Position numbers and translations under genes: made by a program
The notes under the pieces: generated by a model
Database searches by the model: none
Seen by the model: the letters and a program-made list of their open reading frames with translations, nothing else
What the model was told of the DNA's origin: nothing
Shown: one piece after another, positions 1 to 9,080 of the stretch
Layout of the letters: each line of letters begins with the position of its first letter
Numbering within the stretch: the first letter of the stretch is position 1
Source of the DNA: Christiangramia fulva
Lineage (GTDB): Bacteria; Bacteroidota; Bacteroidia; Flavobacteriales; Flavobacteriaceae
DNA: 64,000 bases
NCBI RefSeq assembly: GCF_003024155.1
Contig: NZ_CP028136.1
Span: forward strand, 3,906,001-3,970,000
Direction of reading: 5' to 3'

Positions 1-933
1 ACCTATATTATACCGATCAAAATAATCTTTGATATCCCAATCGATCTCAGTTGAAACAACATAACAGTTACTTGCAAGATATTCGGCTAATTTTGTTGGG
101 AAACAAACTCTATTTACAATATGATCTTTTCTAATTAAGAATCCTGCCTTACACTCAGCTATGTATTTGGCTACCTCCTCGAATTTATGGCTGGAAACAA
201 ATTCTATATTAGAGCTAGGTATGTTCTTTGCTAAAATTTCCGTCCGCTCATCTCTACTGATTACTCTAAATTTCAGTGATGAATCCCTTTTGTACAGTTC
301 GTCCCAAATTTCGGATACAAGGTCCAAGGCCTGCCACACTGCCCCGGAACCTAAATAACAAAAATCGATAGCCTTTTGAACATCATAGTCTCCAAAAACA
401 GTGGTATCAACACAGGTAGGTGCAGCAAATACTTTCTCTATTTGTAATCGAGATTTTACTAGACTATTCATCCTGTGTGAAACAGTTACTACGAGATCAA
501 TATTTTTTATCATCGTTTTCTTTATAAACCATAATAAATCAACTTTTTTATTCTGGATAAAAGAGTTTTCAGAAAATGTTTTCTCTTCTGGAACACCATT
601 TATAAACCAAACAGTTTTCTCAGCTTCCAAACTGTAACCAAATTCCAGAGAAGAAAATCCAATTAGTCCTAGAAAACTCAGGTCAGAATTTCCAATAAAA
701 TTTTTGATAGCACGGTTTGTTAAAAAAAAATGCTGATATCTATGCTCTAGAATCAAAGTCTTATTGAAAGAATATTCCGAAATAAATAAATCGGAATAAT
801 ATTTTCTATCTCCCTCATTAACCCGTGGAGATATCCAAATAAAGTTAATTTCAGTATATCTTTCTTTTAGGGTCTCAAATAAAAATGCAAGTCGTGCTCT
901 TTCCAGAGGTCCTCTGTAAATGATTAGATTCAT
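1..933 (-). CDS. Glycosyltransferase family 4-like protein, 3' end cut by window edge
   Basis: An open frame of 311 codons runs from ATG at 933 to the window edge without a stop, so the C-terminus is missing. It starts MNLIIYRGPLERARLAF. The later part has the look of the C-terminal Rossmann half of GT-B enzymes: a YLGSGAVWQALDLV stretch, then FPTKLAEYLASNCYVVSTEI, which matches the P-x-K-x-x-E-Y sugar-nucleotide-binding pattern of GT4. The ATG overlaps the wecB stop codon (ATGA), so the two genes are translationally coupled in the polysaccharide operon. Its likely job is to add one sugar to the repeat unit on the cytoplasmic side. Donor and acceptor cannot be read from sequence. Confidence 0.8.
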   Translation of the reverse strand, partial: MNLIIYRGPLERARLAFLFETLKERYTEINFIWISPRVNEGDRKYYSDLFISEYSFNKTLILEHRYQHFFLTNRAIKNFIGNSDLSFLGLIGFSSLEFGYSLEAEKTVWFINGVPEEKTFSENSFIQNKKVDLLWFIKKTMIKNIDLVVTVSHRMNSLVKSRLQIEKVFAAPTCVDTTVFGDYDVQKAIDFCYLGSGAVWQALDLVSEIWDELYKRDSSLKFRVISRDERTEILAKNIPSSNIEFVSSHKFEEVAKYIAECKAGFLIRKDHIVNRVCFPTKLAEYLASNCYVVSTEIDWDIKDYFDRYNIG

Positions 934-2060
934 ACCAAATTTTTCTTTTCCTGAAGTATTGAAACTATCTGTTTCGCAGCGGTTCCATCTCCATAGGGAT
1001 TAACAGCATTTGCCATTTTATCATAAATTTCCTTATTAGACAATAATTCCTGCACCGCATTAATAATATTTGATTTGTTGGTCCCTACCAATTTCACTGT
1101 TCCATGTTTAAGAGCTTCCGGCCGCTCTGTATTATCCCTCATAACCAAAATAGGTTTCCCCAAACCGGGACCTTCTTCCTGTACTCCACCCGAGTCAGTA
1201 AGAATAAGTGTGCTCCTTTTCATTGCACTAATAAATTCTGGATAGCCTAAAGGTTTTATTAATTTAACATTTTCAAGATCAGACAAATATTCTCTCACCG
1301 TTTCCTGTACATTAGGATTTAAATGCAATGGGTATATAAAATATACGTTAGGATTGGAATTGGCAAGGGCTCTAATTGCCTCACTGATTCCAATAAATCC
1401 TTTCCCAAAATTTTCTCTTCTATGTCCTGTAATTAGGACTAGTTTTTTTTCTTTTAGACCCCCGGTAAAGAAAGCCTCAAGTTCTTCAGGATATATATTC
1501 TCTTTGGTTACCTTCTCCGCTGAAAATAATAAGGCGTCTATAACTGTATTTCCTGTAACAAACACCTTTTCTTTAGTGACATTTTCCTGCAGTAAATTAT
1601 TTTTATTGTTATCCGTAGGAGCAAAATGAAAATCTGCAATCTTTGAGATCAAATTCCTGTTCACTTCCTCCGGCCATGGAGAAAGATTGTTATAAGTACG
1701 CAATCCGGCTTCTACATGAGCTACCTTTATTTTATTATAGAAGGCGACCAACGAAGAGATGAAGGCTGTTGTTGTGTCTCCCTGAGTAATTAAAAGATCT
1801 GGGGATATTTTATTAAGAACAACCTCAAGCCTTTCTATGCATAAGGCAGAAAGAGAAGACAAAGTTTGATTAGGTTTCATTAATTCCAGATCATAATCCG
1901 GGGATATCTCAAACCATTCAAGAATTGGCTCCAGCATTTCCTTATGTTGACCAGTTGAAATAACAGTAACATCTAAGAACCCATTCTTCTCCAATTCCTT
2001 TATTATTGGCGCCAACTTTATCGCCTCTGGTCTTGTACCAAATATAACTGCTACTTTCAT
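930..2060 (-). CDS. wecB: UDP-N-acetylglucosamine 2-epimerase (non-hydrolysing)
   Basis: Interconverts UDP-GlcNAc and UDP-ManNAc in the cytoplasm. The 376-aa length is normal for the family. Visible signatures are GTRPE (8-12), QGDTTTAF with Asp95, HVEAGLRT with Glu117, PEEVNR with Glu131, GHRRENFG with His213, and DSGGVQEEGPGLGKP near 289-303. These residues fall at the same numbering as in the well-studied E. coli enzyme. It sits between a GT2 gene (17 bp upstream) and the edge GT4 gene (ATGA overlap). No dedicated ManNAc dehydrogenase lies next to it, so ManNAc may be used directly or oxidised by the tviB-type dehydrogenase at 17787. Identification is secure. Confidence 0.95.
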   Translation of the reverse strand: MKVAVIFGTRPEAIKLAPIIKELEKNGFLDVTVISTGQHKEMLEPILEWFEISPDYDLELMKPNQTLSSLSALCIERLEVVLNKISPDLLITQGDTTTAFISSLVAFYNKIKVAHVEAGLRTYNNLSPWPEEVNRNLISKIADFHFAPTDNNKNNLLQENVTKEKVFVTGNTVIDALLFSAEKVTKENIYPEELEAFFTGGLKEKKLVLITGHRRENFGKGFIGISEAIRALANSNPNVYFIYPLHLNPNVQETVREYLSDLENVKLIKPLGYPEFISAMKRSTLILTDSGGVQEEGPGLGKPILVMRDNTERPEALKHGTVKLVGTNKSNIINAVQELLSNKEIYDKMANAVNPYGDGTAAKQIVSILQEKKNLV

Positions 2061-2077
2061 AGTTTTTCCTGAATTTT

Positions 2078-2935
2078 TTAAAATTTCGTTCTTATTAATT
2101 TGAGTAAAGGTTTTAATGCGGGAGCCATTAAAAAGGCTTTCCGATAATAGCTGTAGGCCTCCTTCTTTTCCCCTATGGCGTTCGCATGATACGCCGCAAT
2201 GTTATAGTAATTAAATAAATCCTCTTTACTTCTATTCAGAAGAGAGAAATGCTTATCGAGAATTCCTTTAGTGCCCTGATAGATAGCCCGATGGTTAGTT
2301 CTGATCCTTTCACCTGTATGCAGGTGTATTTTTAGTAAAGCTTCAGAAATGTGTTTAGACAGAAAATTGTGTTCCATACAAAAAGGAACAAGTCTCATAA
2401 ATAACTCCGTATGCTGACCTGAAGCAAGATCTATGTCATAACCACCAACGCGTCTAAAGCATTCTTTCCTTATCATGAAACTTCCAGCAACAAATGAACC
2501 AGTGATATTGGAAAACACAGGACCTAAATCTGAGGGCATTTTTGATGTAATTAATTTATTTTCCTGCCATTGTTCAAAACCACAGCAAACAATACCAGTA
2601 TCATCATTCTCAATTTCATCCGCAAACTTTTTCAGTAAATCCGGCTTCATTTCATCATCACTGTCCAAAAAAACCAGGTATTCACCTATAGCCGCTTCTG
2701 CTCCCACATTTCTCGAATCACCTGCTCCTGTATTATTCTTTTTGATAAAGCTTATTCGTCTATCCTGAAGAAAACTCTCAACAACCTCCTCAGTACCATC
2801 TTCAGAACCATCATCAACGATTATAAGCTCCCAGTCGAAATGTGTTTGCTGCATTACACTCTCAATTGCCCTTTTTAATAAAGAGCCTCTATTATATGAA
2901 GGTATTACGATACTTTGGGTTACTGTTTTACTCAT
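2078..2935 (-). CDS. Glycosyltransferase family 2
   Basis: A GT-A inverting glycosyltransferase. The N-terminal nucleotide-binding start is SIVIPSYNRGSLLKRAIESV (8-27), followed by IIVDDGSEDGT (38-48) and the metal-binding FLDSDDE (89-95). At 285 aa it is a typical single-domain, soluble enzyme with no obvious membrane segment. The C-terminal part carries a helical, TPR-like stretch (YYRKAFLMAPALKPLLK). It lies 9 bp from the flippase gene and 17 bp from wecB, so it belongs to the polysaccharide operon. Probable role: transfer of one sugar onto the lipid-linked repeat unit. Donor is not predictable. Confidence 0.9.
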   Translation of the reverse strand: MSKTVTQSIVIPSYNRGSLLKRAIESVMQQTHFDWELIIVDDGSEDGTEEVVESFLQDRRISFIKKNNTGAGDSRNVGAEAAIGEYLVFLDSDDEMKPDLLKKFADEIENDDTGIVCCGFEQWQENKLITSKMPSDLGPVFSNITGSFVAGSFMIRKECFRRVGGYDIDLASGQHTELFMRLVPFCMEHNFLSKHISEALLKIHLHTGERIRTNHRAIYQGTKGILDKHFSLLNRSKEDLFNYYNIAAYHANAIGEKKEAYSYYRKAFLMAPALKPLLKLIRTKF

Positions 2936-2944
2936 AAAAATACT

Positions 2945-4411
2945 TTAAATCACTTTGGGCTTCTTTTTTTGGATAAAAATTTTTTTTGCCAACTTCAACT
3001 CTTCTAAGCCCAACAAATAGCCTATAAGGTAATAGATCATTATACCGCACAATGTAGGAATTAGCAACCTCAAAATGGCAGTCGAAAAAAAACTTTCAAT
3101 AGTTTTTTGAATATAAAAAATACTCAGGCCCATGATGATAGTACTCCCAGTAGCATTAAAAAGATTTTTAAACATCTCTAATATGGATACATTGATCTGT
3201 TTGCCCGCAAAATAAAAGCTGGGTAAGACACTCAACAAGGTTACAATGGCATATGCCATTGCCAAACCGTTTAATCCTCCTAATTTAAGCCCCATTATGA
3301 ATGCTCCTATATTTGTAATGCTTCGTATTATGGATATCCTCAACGAAATTTCAGGTTTTCCAAGAGAATTGAATATCACACCGTTGAGAGTAAAAACAGA
3401 CTGTATCGCCCCTATAGCTGCTAAAATTCTAATAATCGGTATCATTTGAACCCAATTTTCGCCAAACGTGACTAAAACAAATGGTTCTGCCAATATTGCT
3501 AATCCCATCATTAAGGGAAAAGTTACAAAAGCTATGAGCCGAGTGGCCTTAAGGTAAATGCTCTTTATTTTTTCAACTTCGTTCTGAAGAAGTGAAAATG
3601 AAGGAAACATAACCTTTCCTATTACTCTGGAAATATTCCTAAGAGGAAGCATCATAATGGCATACGCTTTTGAATATATGCCCAAAGGCCCGTCTCCTAA
3701 AAACTTCCCTATGATTAAATTATCAGCATTTCTACTCCAGTAATTGATCACAGAATCACCAGCCATATTAAAACCATTTTTTGCCAAAGCACGGAACGAT
3801 GAATAATAAAATTTGGGTTGTTGCCGAACGGGAAATAATACCATTACTAATAAAGTAGTAATAATCTGTTCGGATAATATTTTTGACAAAATACTCCAAA
3901 CTCCAAAGCCTAAGTAGGCCATGGCAATCGCAATCGTAGAACTGACTATTGTAGATACTATTGACGCTATTGTATTTTTTTTGAACTCCATAGCTTTTAT
4001 GATCATCGCCTGGTTGACACCCCCAAAAGCCATAATCAAGAAAATAGGAGAATAGACCTTTGTTATTTTACTTAAAATTGCTTCTCCATAGAAATCGGCT
4101 ATAAGACTGGAAAAAAAGAAAAAAATACCCGTGAGAACTAAACCTGAAATGATATTGAATGTAAATACTGTGTCAATATCTTTTTTAGATATTGATTTCT
4201 TTTGTATTAGGGCATTACTAAAGCCCAGATCGACAAAAATTTTAGCAAAACCCGTAAAAACGGCTATCATCCCAATAATACCAAATTCCTCAGGCGTAAT
4301 TAAACGAGCTAATACAAAGGTCACCAAAAGGTTTAATACCTGGGTACCCCCCTGATTAAAAAAGCTCCAGATAACCCCAACCTTTGTTTTTTGCAGATGA
4401 TTTCTCATCAA
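2945..4411 (-). CDS. Polysaccharide flippase, Wzx/MOP superfamily
   Basis: A 488-aa integral membrane protein with about 12-14 hydrophobic segments. The start WSFFNQGGTQVLNLLVTFVLARLI is typical of the MOP/polysaccharide-synthesis family (Polysacc_synt_3 type), and LITPEEFGIIGMIAVFTGF matches the conserved first loop and second helix. It would move the undecaprenyl-PP-linked repeat unit across the inner membrane. Its start codon overlaps the stop of the upstream GT4 gene by 4 bp. No Wzy polymerase is visible in this window, so that gene may lie beyond the left edge. A gene symbol (wzx) would be reasonable but orthology is not checked. Confidence 0.88.
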   Translation of the reverse strand: MMRNHLQKTKVGVIWSFFNQGGTQVLNLLVTFVLARLITPEEFGIIGMIAVFTGFAKIFVDLGFSNALIQKKSISKKDIDTVFTFNIISGLVLTGIFFFFSSLIADFYGEAILSKITKVYSPIFLIMAFGGVNQAMIIKAMEFKKNTIASIVSTIVSSTIAIAMAYLGFGVWSILSKILSEQIITTLLVMVLFPVRQQPKFYYSSFRALAKNGFNMAGDSVINYWSRNADNLIIGKFLGDGPLGIYSKAYAIMMLPLRNISRVIGKVMFPSFSLLQNEVEKIKSIYLKATRLIAFVTFPLMMGLAILAEPFVLVTFGENWVQMIPIIRILAAIGAIQSVFTLNGVIFNSLGKPEISLRISIIRSITNIGAFIMGLKLGGLNGLAMAYAIVTLLSVLPSFYFAGKQINVSILEMFKNLFNATGSTIIMGLSIFYIQKTIESFFSTAILRLLIPTLCGIMIYYLIGYLLGLEELKLAKKIFIQKKKPKVI

Positions 4412-5691
4412 GCATCATTTTTTAAAGCCTCATAATAAATTCCTTCCAATCTTTTGCCAAGATGGATTATGTCAAAGTTCTTGACAACATACTCTCTTCC
4501 TTTTGCCCCCATCTCCTCCCTTATCGTTGGATTGTTAATCAAAAAATCTATTTTATCACAAAAGCCTTTAATATCACCTTCTGGAAGTACAAAACCCGAT
4601 TCCTGCTCTAAAATACCAAATCTCATTCCTCCGGCTGTGCTAACCAATACTGGCATCTGCATAGCCTGAGCTTCTTGAATGACCAGCCCCTGTGTTTCTG
4701 CTCTTTTATTCTTATCTGTTAGTCCCGGAGAAACAAAAATTTGACTACGCCTAAAAATTTTAATTATTTCATTCTGTTTTAAGCTTCCTCTTACTTTTAA
4801 ATATGATTGTAAATTATATTCTCTTATTAAACTCTCAATATGGCTTCTTTCTTTTCCTTCTCCTATCATTTCAAACTCAATATTCTTGATCTTTTTTGTA
4901 TTTATTAAAAAATTTGCTATTTCAACAAATAAGTGTGGACCTTTCCAAAAGACCAATCTACCACAGAAAACAATTTTCACATTCCTAGAATCATTTATAC
5001 AACGACCATCAAATAGATTGGTATCTAATGAAACAGGCAACAAATGAATAGGCTCATAACCTGGTTCGATTTTTAAAAGTAAACTCTTGGCATATAAATT
5101 ATTCGTGGTAAGAATGCTGTTACTACTAAATAACTCTTTATATCTCTTCCTATTCTTTTTTATTTCGGAAACCACCATGTCATGACCATGAAAGCTTGTT
5201 ATTAATTTGGTTTTTTTAAAGAAACCCACCTCTTTGGCCTTGAAAAAGATATCACTTGTGAAACCAAAATGAGCATGTGCAATATCAAAATCATCTTGGA
5301 ATCGATTAATCCACGACCCCTTGTAAAAAGCTGCTAGATTAAGAGACTCTTTACCATATTTAAATGGATTTAAAAGATTCAATAGGGTTATTTTTTTCTT
5401 AAAATTATGACTCCTTAGGAGCTTTAAAAATTTTATAAATCGTTTCCCTAGATTTGGTGGCATATTTATGAATTCTACCCTATTCATCAAATCATATTCC
5501 TCTATTTGATTTTGGAGTGGGGTTTTTTTATAATTGATTGCAAGAATTCTTAAGTAATGCCCTTGATTAATCAAATAAATTATTTGGTTCAAAATGAAAG
5601 TCTCAGAAATAGTAGGAAAATTTCTAACAATAAATAATATTTTTAATTTTTTGGTATCATTGACCTCTTCTGTTTTGCACTGTGGAGACAT
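4408..5691 (-). CDS. Glycosyltransferase family 4
   Basis: A 427-aa GT-B enzyme. The N-terminal domain opens LKILFIVRNFPTISETFILN, a pattern seen in colanic-acid and exopolysaccharide GT4 enzymes, and contains AHAHFGFTSD and SFHGHDM. The C-terminal domain starts near VKIVFCGRLVFWKGPHLFVE and holds the GT4 E-x7-E-like region TQGLVIQEAQAMQMPVLVS followed by TAGG. It overlaps the flippase gene by 4 bp and lies 21 bp from the sulfotransferase. It most likely builds the repeat unit from a nucleotide sugar. Linkage and sugar are unknown. Confidence 0.9.
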   Translation of the reverse strand: MSPQCKTEEVNDTKKLKILFIVRNFPTISETFILNQIIYLINQGHYLRILAINYKKTPLQNQIEEYDLMNRVEFINMPPNLGKRFIKFLKLLRSHNFKKKITLLNLLNPFKYGKESLNLAAFYKGSWINRFQDDFDIAHAHFGFTSDIFFKAKEVGFFKKTKLITSFHGHDMVVSEIKKNRKRYKELFSSNSILTTNNLYAKSLLLKIEPGYEPIHLLPVSLDTNLFDGRCINDSRNVKIVFCGRLVFWKGPHLFVEIANFLINTKKIKNIEFEMIGEGKERSHIESLIREYNLQSYLKVRGSLKQNEIIKIFRRSQIFVSPGLTDKNKRAETQGLVIQEAQAMQMPVLVSTAGGMRFGILEQESGFVLPEGDIKGFCDKIDFLINNPTIREEMGAKGREYVVKNFDIIHLGKRLEGIYYEALKNDA

Positions 5692-5712
5692 AGATCTTTA
5701 TTTTTCAAACTA

Positions 5713-6705
5713 TTAAAACAAGGCTACTGCACGAGAAAGATAGATCCTATTATAACAATAAGTTCTTAAGCTCTCATAACTGTTTCTTCTTAATTTCTTT
5801 TTAGTATCTAATTTTTCATACTTGAAGCGGTCAAGAACATGTGGAAACAATTTATTTACAAATGCTATCTCTAGTGGGCATATCTCCTTTTTCCAATTAT
5901 ATAATTTTTCATCTGATATTCCTGAAAATTTCATATCCGTTGTGCTATTACCCTTCCAGCTATTACCATTATTTATGGTGGGTACTAGCATCTTTGAATT
6001 AAAGGTTATATTCAAGTTTTCACACATGCGCCTAAGAGTATTTTCTGGTCGGCTAATTAGATCTTCATATTTTATGATTTCATAATTATCAATAAGTCTC
6101 TCATTCCGGTCCAAATAATAATAAGACTCATATAGGGCCTTAATAGGTTTATCCAAAAAAGGATACTTTTTCTTCCCTTTATATTTTCTTAGTGATACCA
6201 AATTAGAGTAAGGATTACGGATTATGTGGATAAATTTGGCTTCAGGATAAATTTTTTTTAGATCTGCAGCAAACTCCATATTTTCAACAGATTTCTCAAC
6301 AAACCTTTGAGTATCCCTTAAGGAATGATTACCCTTATAAGATATAAAAACGGCTGAGAAATAATCTTCCAGAAATCTCTTTTCATTCATACATGATTGA
6401 TTCTTCTCGATTTCTTTTTGAAACCGATCTTCATCAAACATATCAATAGTTAAGCTATCTGAATATTTGTCAACATTTATATTGCTTTTTCTGATCCAAG
6501 CAAGTCCTTTTTTTTGTGCCTCGCCAAAGTGCAAAGATTTTGGATTTTGCTTCCTGTAGGGATATCTTATACCATAATCTAGAATTTGAAATGGATGAGT
6601 TTCAATTGGAAGAACGGCATATCTGGAAATCCCATCAAATAGAGCCCTAATTAAGCTAGTTCCCGATTTGTGAGCTCCCAATAAAAAAATAGGGTCTGGT
6701 CTCAT
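5713..6705 (-). CDS. PAPS-dependent sulfotransferase (Sulfotransfer_3 type)
   Basis: A 330-aa enzyme expected to move sulfate from PAPS to a carbohydrate. The 5'-phosphosulfate loop is clear at LGAHKSGTSLIRALF (9-23). The 3'-phosphate-binding region is IIRNPYSNLVSLRKYKG (161-177) with the expected Arg163 and Ser167. There is no signal peptide, so it should act in the cytoplasm on nucleotide- or lipid-linked sugar. The same operon encodes a full PAPS-making set (cysD, cysN, cysC) and the PAP phosphatase cysQ. No PAPS reductase is present, which supports sulfation rather than assimilation. The substrate is inferred to be the polysaccharide repeat unit. Confidence 0.88.
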   Translation of the reverse strand: MRPDPIFLLGAHKSGTSLIRALFDGISRYAVLPIETHPFQILDYGIRYPYRKQNPKSLHFGEAQKKGLAWIRKSNINVDKYSDSLTIDMFDEDRFQKEIEKNQSCMNEKRFLEDYFSAVFISYKGNHSLRDTQRFVEKSVENMEFAADLKKIYPEAKFIHIIRNPYSNLVSLRKYKGKKKYPFLDKPIKALYESYYYLDRNERLIDNYEIIKYEDLISRPENTLRRMCENLNITFNSKMLVPTINNGNSWKGNSTTDMKFSGISDEKLYNWKKEICPLEIAFVNKLFPHVLDRFKYEKLDTKKKLRRNSYESLRTYCYNRIYLSRAVALF

Positions 6706-7197
6706 GATTTTTTTGATTTTTGAAGATGTATATAAATGACATAGCTTTAGTTACTATTTACCAAATTTTCATACTTTATTTTTTCTGGCATATTGTAATA
6801 AATCTCCCCGACTATTTTCTTAAAATTAAGAATAGAGTAGAAAGAATAGTCTATAATATTAATTTATTGGGTTTATTATATAACCATCTCCACTAAGACA
6901 GTTTCGTTAGTATTTGCATCTATTATATGGGCCTGCCGGTAATACGGTTGTCCTTTTAGGAATCGTGTATCAAACGGGGCAGGGTTCTAATCTTGAAATG
7001 ATTCCTTTTGCATTTTTTATTTTTTTATACTTCATCAATTCTTTCTAATTTCCTTTTTTAATTTAGATTGCACTTATTAAGCTCTAAACCTTTAAAAATA
7101 TTTTACTATTCTTCAAACTAAATTAGAACTCATAGCTTACCAAAATCCATTGCATAAGTTTCAGTCCTTAATAGATTATATGAAAACTAGCTATTTC
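6706..7197. other. Non-coding gap with a cysN relic
   Basis: This is an AT-rich stretch of 492 bp in an otherwise tightly packed operon. The only recognisable content is the decayed cysN 3' fragment at 6876-6994, listed separately. No clear promoter, terminator or complete small gene was seen in the rest. Confidence 0.7.
6876..6994 (-). pseudogene. Decayed 3' fragment of a cysN-like gene
   Basis: Read on the minus strand, these 119 bp align codon by codon with the last 40 codons of the intact cysN at 10569. The relic gives KIRTLPRLIHDS-stop-KDNRITG, then after a 1-bp deletion IDANTNETVLVEMVI-stop. The intact gene reads KIRTTNRLMLDSYRDNRITG and then IDENTNETVAAGMIV-stop. The relic has an internal stop and a frameshift, so it is dead. 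Many differences are synonymous third positions, so it is an old or foreign copy rather than a recent duplication. It shows that a cysN end once lay beside the sulfotransferase. Confidence 0.85.
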
Positions 7198-8064
7198 CTA
7201 CTGTAGATTTTTCAAGTCATTGGATAATTGAAGTGAAAACCTAGATGAGCCGTACTCGTTCAAATGATGCGAATCCAAAAAAAGTGAATCATCATATTGC
7301 ATTTGGGAATAATCCAAAGTAATAATCCCTCTTTTGGCTAATTTTGACTTTTCTTTTAAAAATGCATTTTTGAATTCCTTAGGGACTCTTTTCAAATAGG
7401 AAGGATGCAATGGAGTACTTACTAGAAATAATTTTATTCGATTTTTAATTGTAAAATTAACTATAGAGTCAAGATACTTCAAAGAAACTTTTGAAATATC
7501 CGCCTGTTTCTTATTATGAAAAAAGTGGATTCTAATTTGTCTTTCTGCATTTTTAACATTAGAATATTCAAAATTTGTATAATCCCCCTCCCAATTTTCT
7601 TTGAAATGGGGAAACAAACATAGTTCCTTGAATTTTGTTTTAATGAGCCCATGGTAATCCACCGGTACCATCTTCGATAGCTCCGGATATTTTATAAGAG
7701 AATAATATCTTTTGAACATTTCATGGGACCATCTACTATTCGATAATTTGTAGTCATTATAGCTTGATAAATTGTTATAGGAAAAACCTAGAAGAACGGT
7801 ATCTACCTTGGGATGCCGATTGAAAAAACGTTTGAGCTTTAAAAAAGTAATAACGTAAGGCTCTGAAGTTTGAGAAATATTTCTTGCTTTATAAAAATAT
7901 TTGGGGTCCAAAGCTTTCTGAAGGTGAGAATCCCCCAAGATGAGCGTATTGCTATCCGTACCAAAGGCATCAATCAAATCCAGTTTATTATAACCGTACA
8001 TAACTCCCATGTAAGAAAGGAATAACAAACCATAGAGAGATAAAGTTTTTAGAAATTTAATCAT
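7198..8064 (-). CDS. SGNH-like membrane-anchored protein, probable polysaccharide O-acylation partner
   Basis: A 288-aa protein with one N-terminal hydrophobic segment (about 7-25) and the rest predicted outside the inner membrane. Block I of SGNH hydrolases appears as LILGDSHLQKAL (Ser46 in GDSH, 44-47). Block V appears near the end as DSHHLNEYG (264-272), giving the catalytic Asp/His pair. It lies 6 bp after a second, divergent SGNH-like gene and close to an MBOAT acyltransferase, the layout known from AlgI/AlgJ-type O-acetylation. Inferred role: accept an acyl group delivered by the MBOAT protein and place it on the polysaccharide. Exact family not recognised. Confidence 0.7.
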   Translation of the reverse strand: MIKFLKTLSLYGLLFLSYMGVMYGYNKLDLIDAFGTDSNTLILGDSHLQKALDPKYFYKARNISQTSEPYVITFLKLKRFFNRHPKVDTVLLGFSYNNLSSYNDYKLSNSRWSHEMFKRYYSLIKYPELSKMVPVDYHGLIKTKFKELCLFPHFKENWEGDYTNFEYSNVKNAERQIRIHFFHNKKQADISKVSLKYLDSIVNFTIKNRIKLFLVSTPLHPSYLKRVPKEFKNAFLKEKSKLAKRGIITLDYSQMQYDDSLFLDSHHLNEYGSSRFSLQLSNDLKNLQ

Positions 8065-8070
8065 TATAAC

Positions 8071-8985
8071 CTACCTATTTTGAATATCTTTGATCCATTC
8101 CGCTATCTTTTGAGAAACTTTATACCCCGATTTCTTGTATAAATGATTCCCATCGGTAAAGTCATATAGGCTATCTTTTATAACCAGGTATGGAATATCA
8201 AATTTCTTGGAAAGGTTTCTCATCTTCGTGTCAAAGTTGGGATCTAATTGATCTTCCAATTCAAGAAAAGGTGCCGAAACTGGTAATCTAACTAAATATA
8301 CCTTCCCGTGCTGCTTTAAGAATCTAATAGTTTTTTCAAGATATCTTAGACGAAGTTTCGATTTTTTATAATCCTTCAGTTTTTTACTGTAACTCTGAAG
8401 TTTCCGTTCTACCCTATCCCGATGGTCCTTGTCCTTCATTGATATATTCACCTCATACCAACCGTTTGCATGTAATTTTTCATTGCTTACATAATTGAGT
8501 TTTTTGGTGATAAGATAGATATATTTATAAGGATATTCGTATAAAAGATATTTAATGTTGGGATCCTGATTAACATCCTCAACAGAAGCTAATGCAAGAT
8601 TATTTTCTCTGTAGTTCGAAGAATCTTCCGGGTTCTCCGCCCGGCTAGCAATACTATAGGGGTCGACAGTAACTATAAATACTCCATCTTTAGTACCAGG
8701 ATCCAACTTGTTTTTTATGCTTCTAAGATAGACAGGACCGTAGGGACTGTGAGCTACTGTGAACGCGTAATTGTATATATCATTCCTACCTAATACCTCA
8801 TTAAGAACTGCCGGTTGCACTCCCTGAGCTGCCTTGGAAGTTCCCAGAACCAGGGATGATTGCCTGGGACTGGTAAACCTCGTATAGAAAGGATCTGAGT
8901 TTCCATCTGCCAAAGTGAAAATAAAGTAGCCACCGATAGCTAAGAATAAAAGAAATAACAAAATCTTTTCAATAAATAATTTCAT
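8071..8985 (-). CDS. SGNH-like membrane-anchored protein, second copy
   Basis: A 304-aa protein with an N-terminal transmembrane anchor (about 5-26) and an outward-facing domain. The block I equivalent is LVLGTSKAAQGVQP, with Ser50 in GTS (48-50) in place of GDS. The block V equivalent is FTDGNHLYKKSGY, with Asp278 and His281. It resembles its neighbour at 7198 in layout but little in sequence, so the two are old paralogues or independent members. A 95-bp gap separates it from the MBOAT gene. The pair plus MBOAT suggests a periplasmic O-acyl transfer module; hydrolase activity cannot be excluded. Confidence 0.7.
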   Translation of the reverse strand: MKLFIEKILLFLLFLAIGGYFIFTLADGNSDPFYTRFTSPRQSSLVLGTSKAAQGVQPAVLNEVLGRNDIYNYAFTVAHSPYGPVYLRSIKNKLDPGTKDGVFIVTVDPYSIASRAENPEDSSNYRENNLALASVEDVNQDPNIKYLLYEYPYKYIYLITKKLNYVSNEKLHANGWYEVNISMKDKDHRDRVERKLQSYSKKLKDYKKSKLRLRYLEKTIRFLKQHGKVYLVRLPVSAPFLELEDQLDPNFDTKMRNLSKKFDIPYLVIKDSLYDFTDGNHLYKKSGYKVSQKIAEWIKDIQNR

Positions 8986-9080
8986 AAATACAAATTCTAA
9001 TTTTTAATATTCGTGGAATATTGAAAAATAGCCAAGGTTAAAGGTTAAATATGTAATCTGAATTTCTCCAAGACTTTTTC

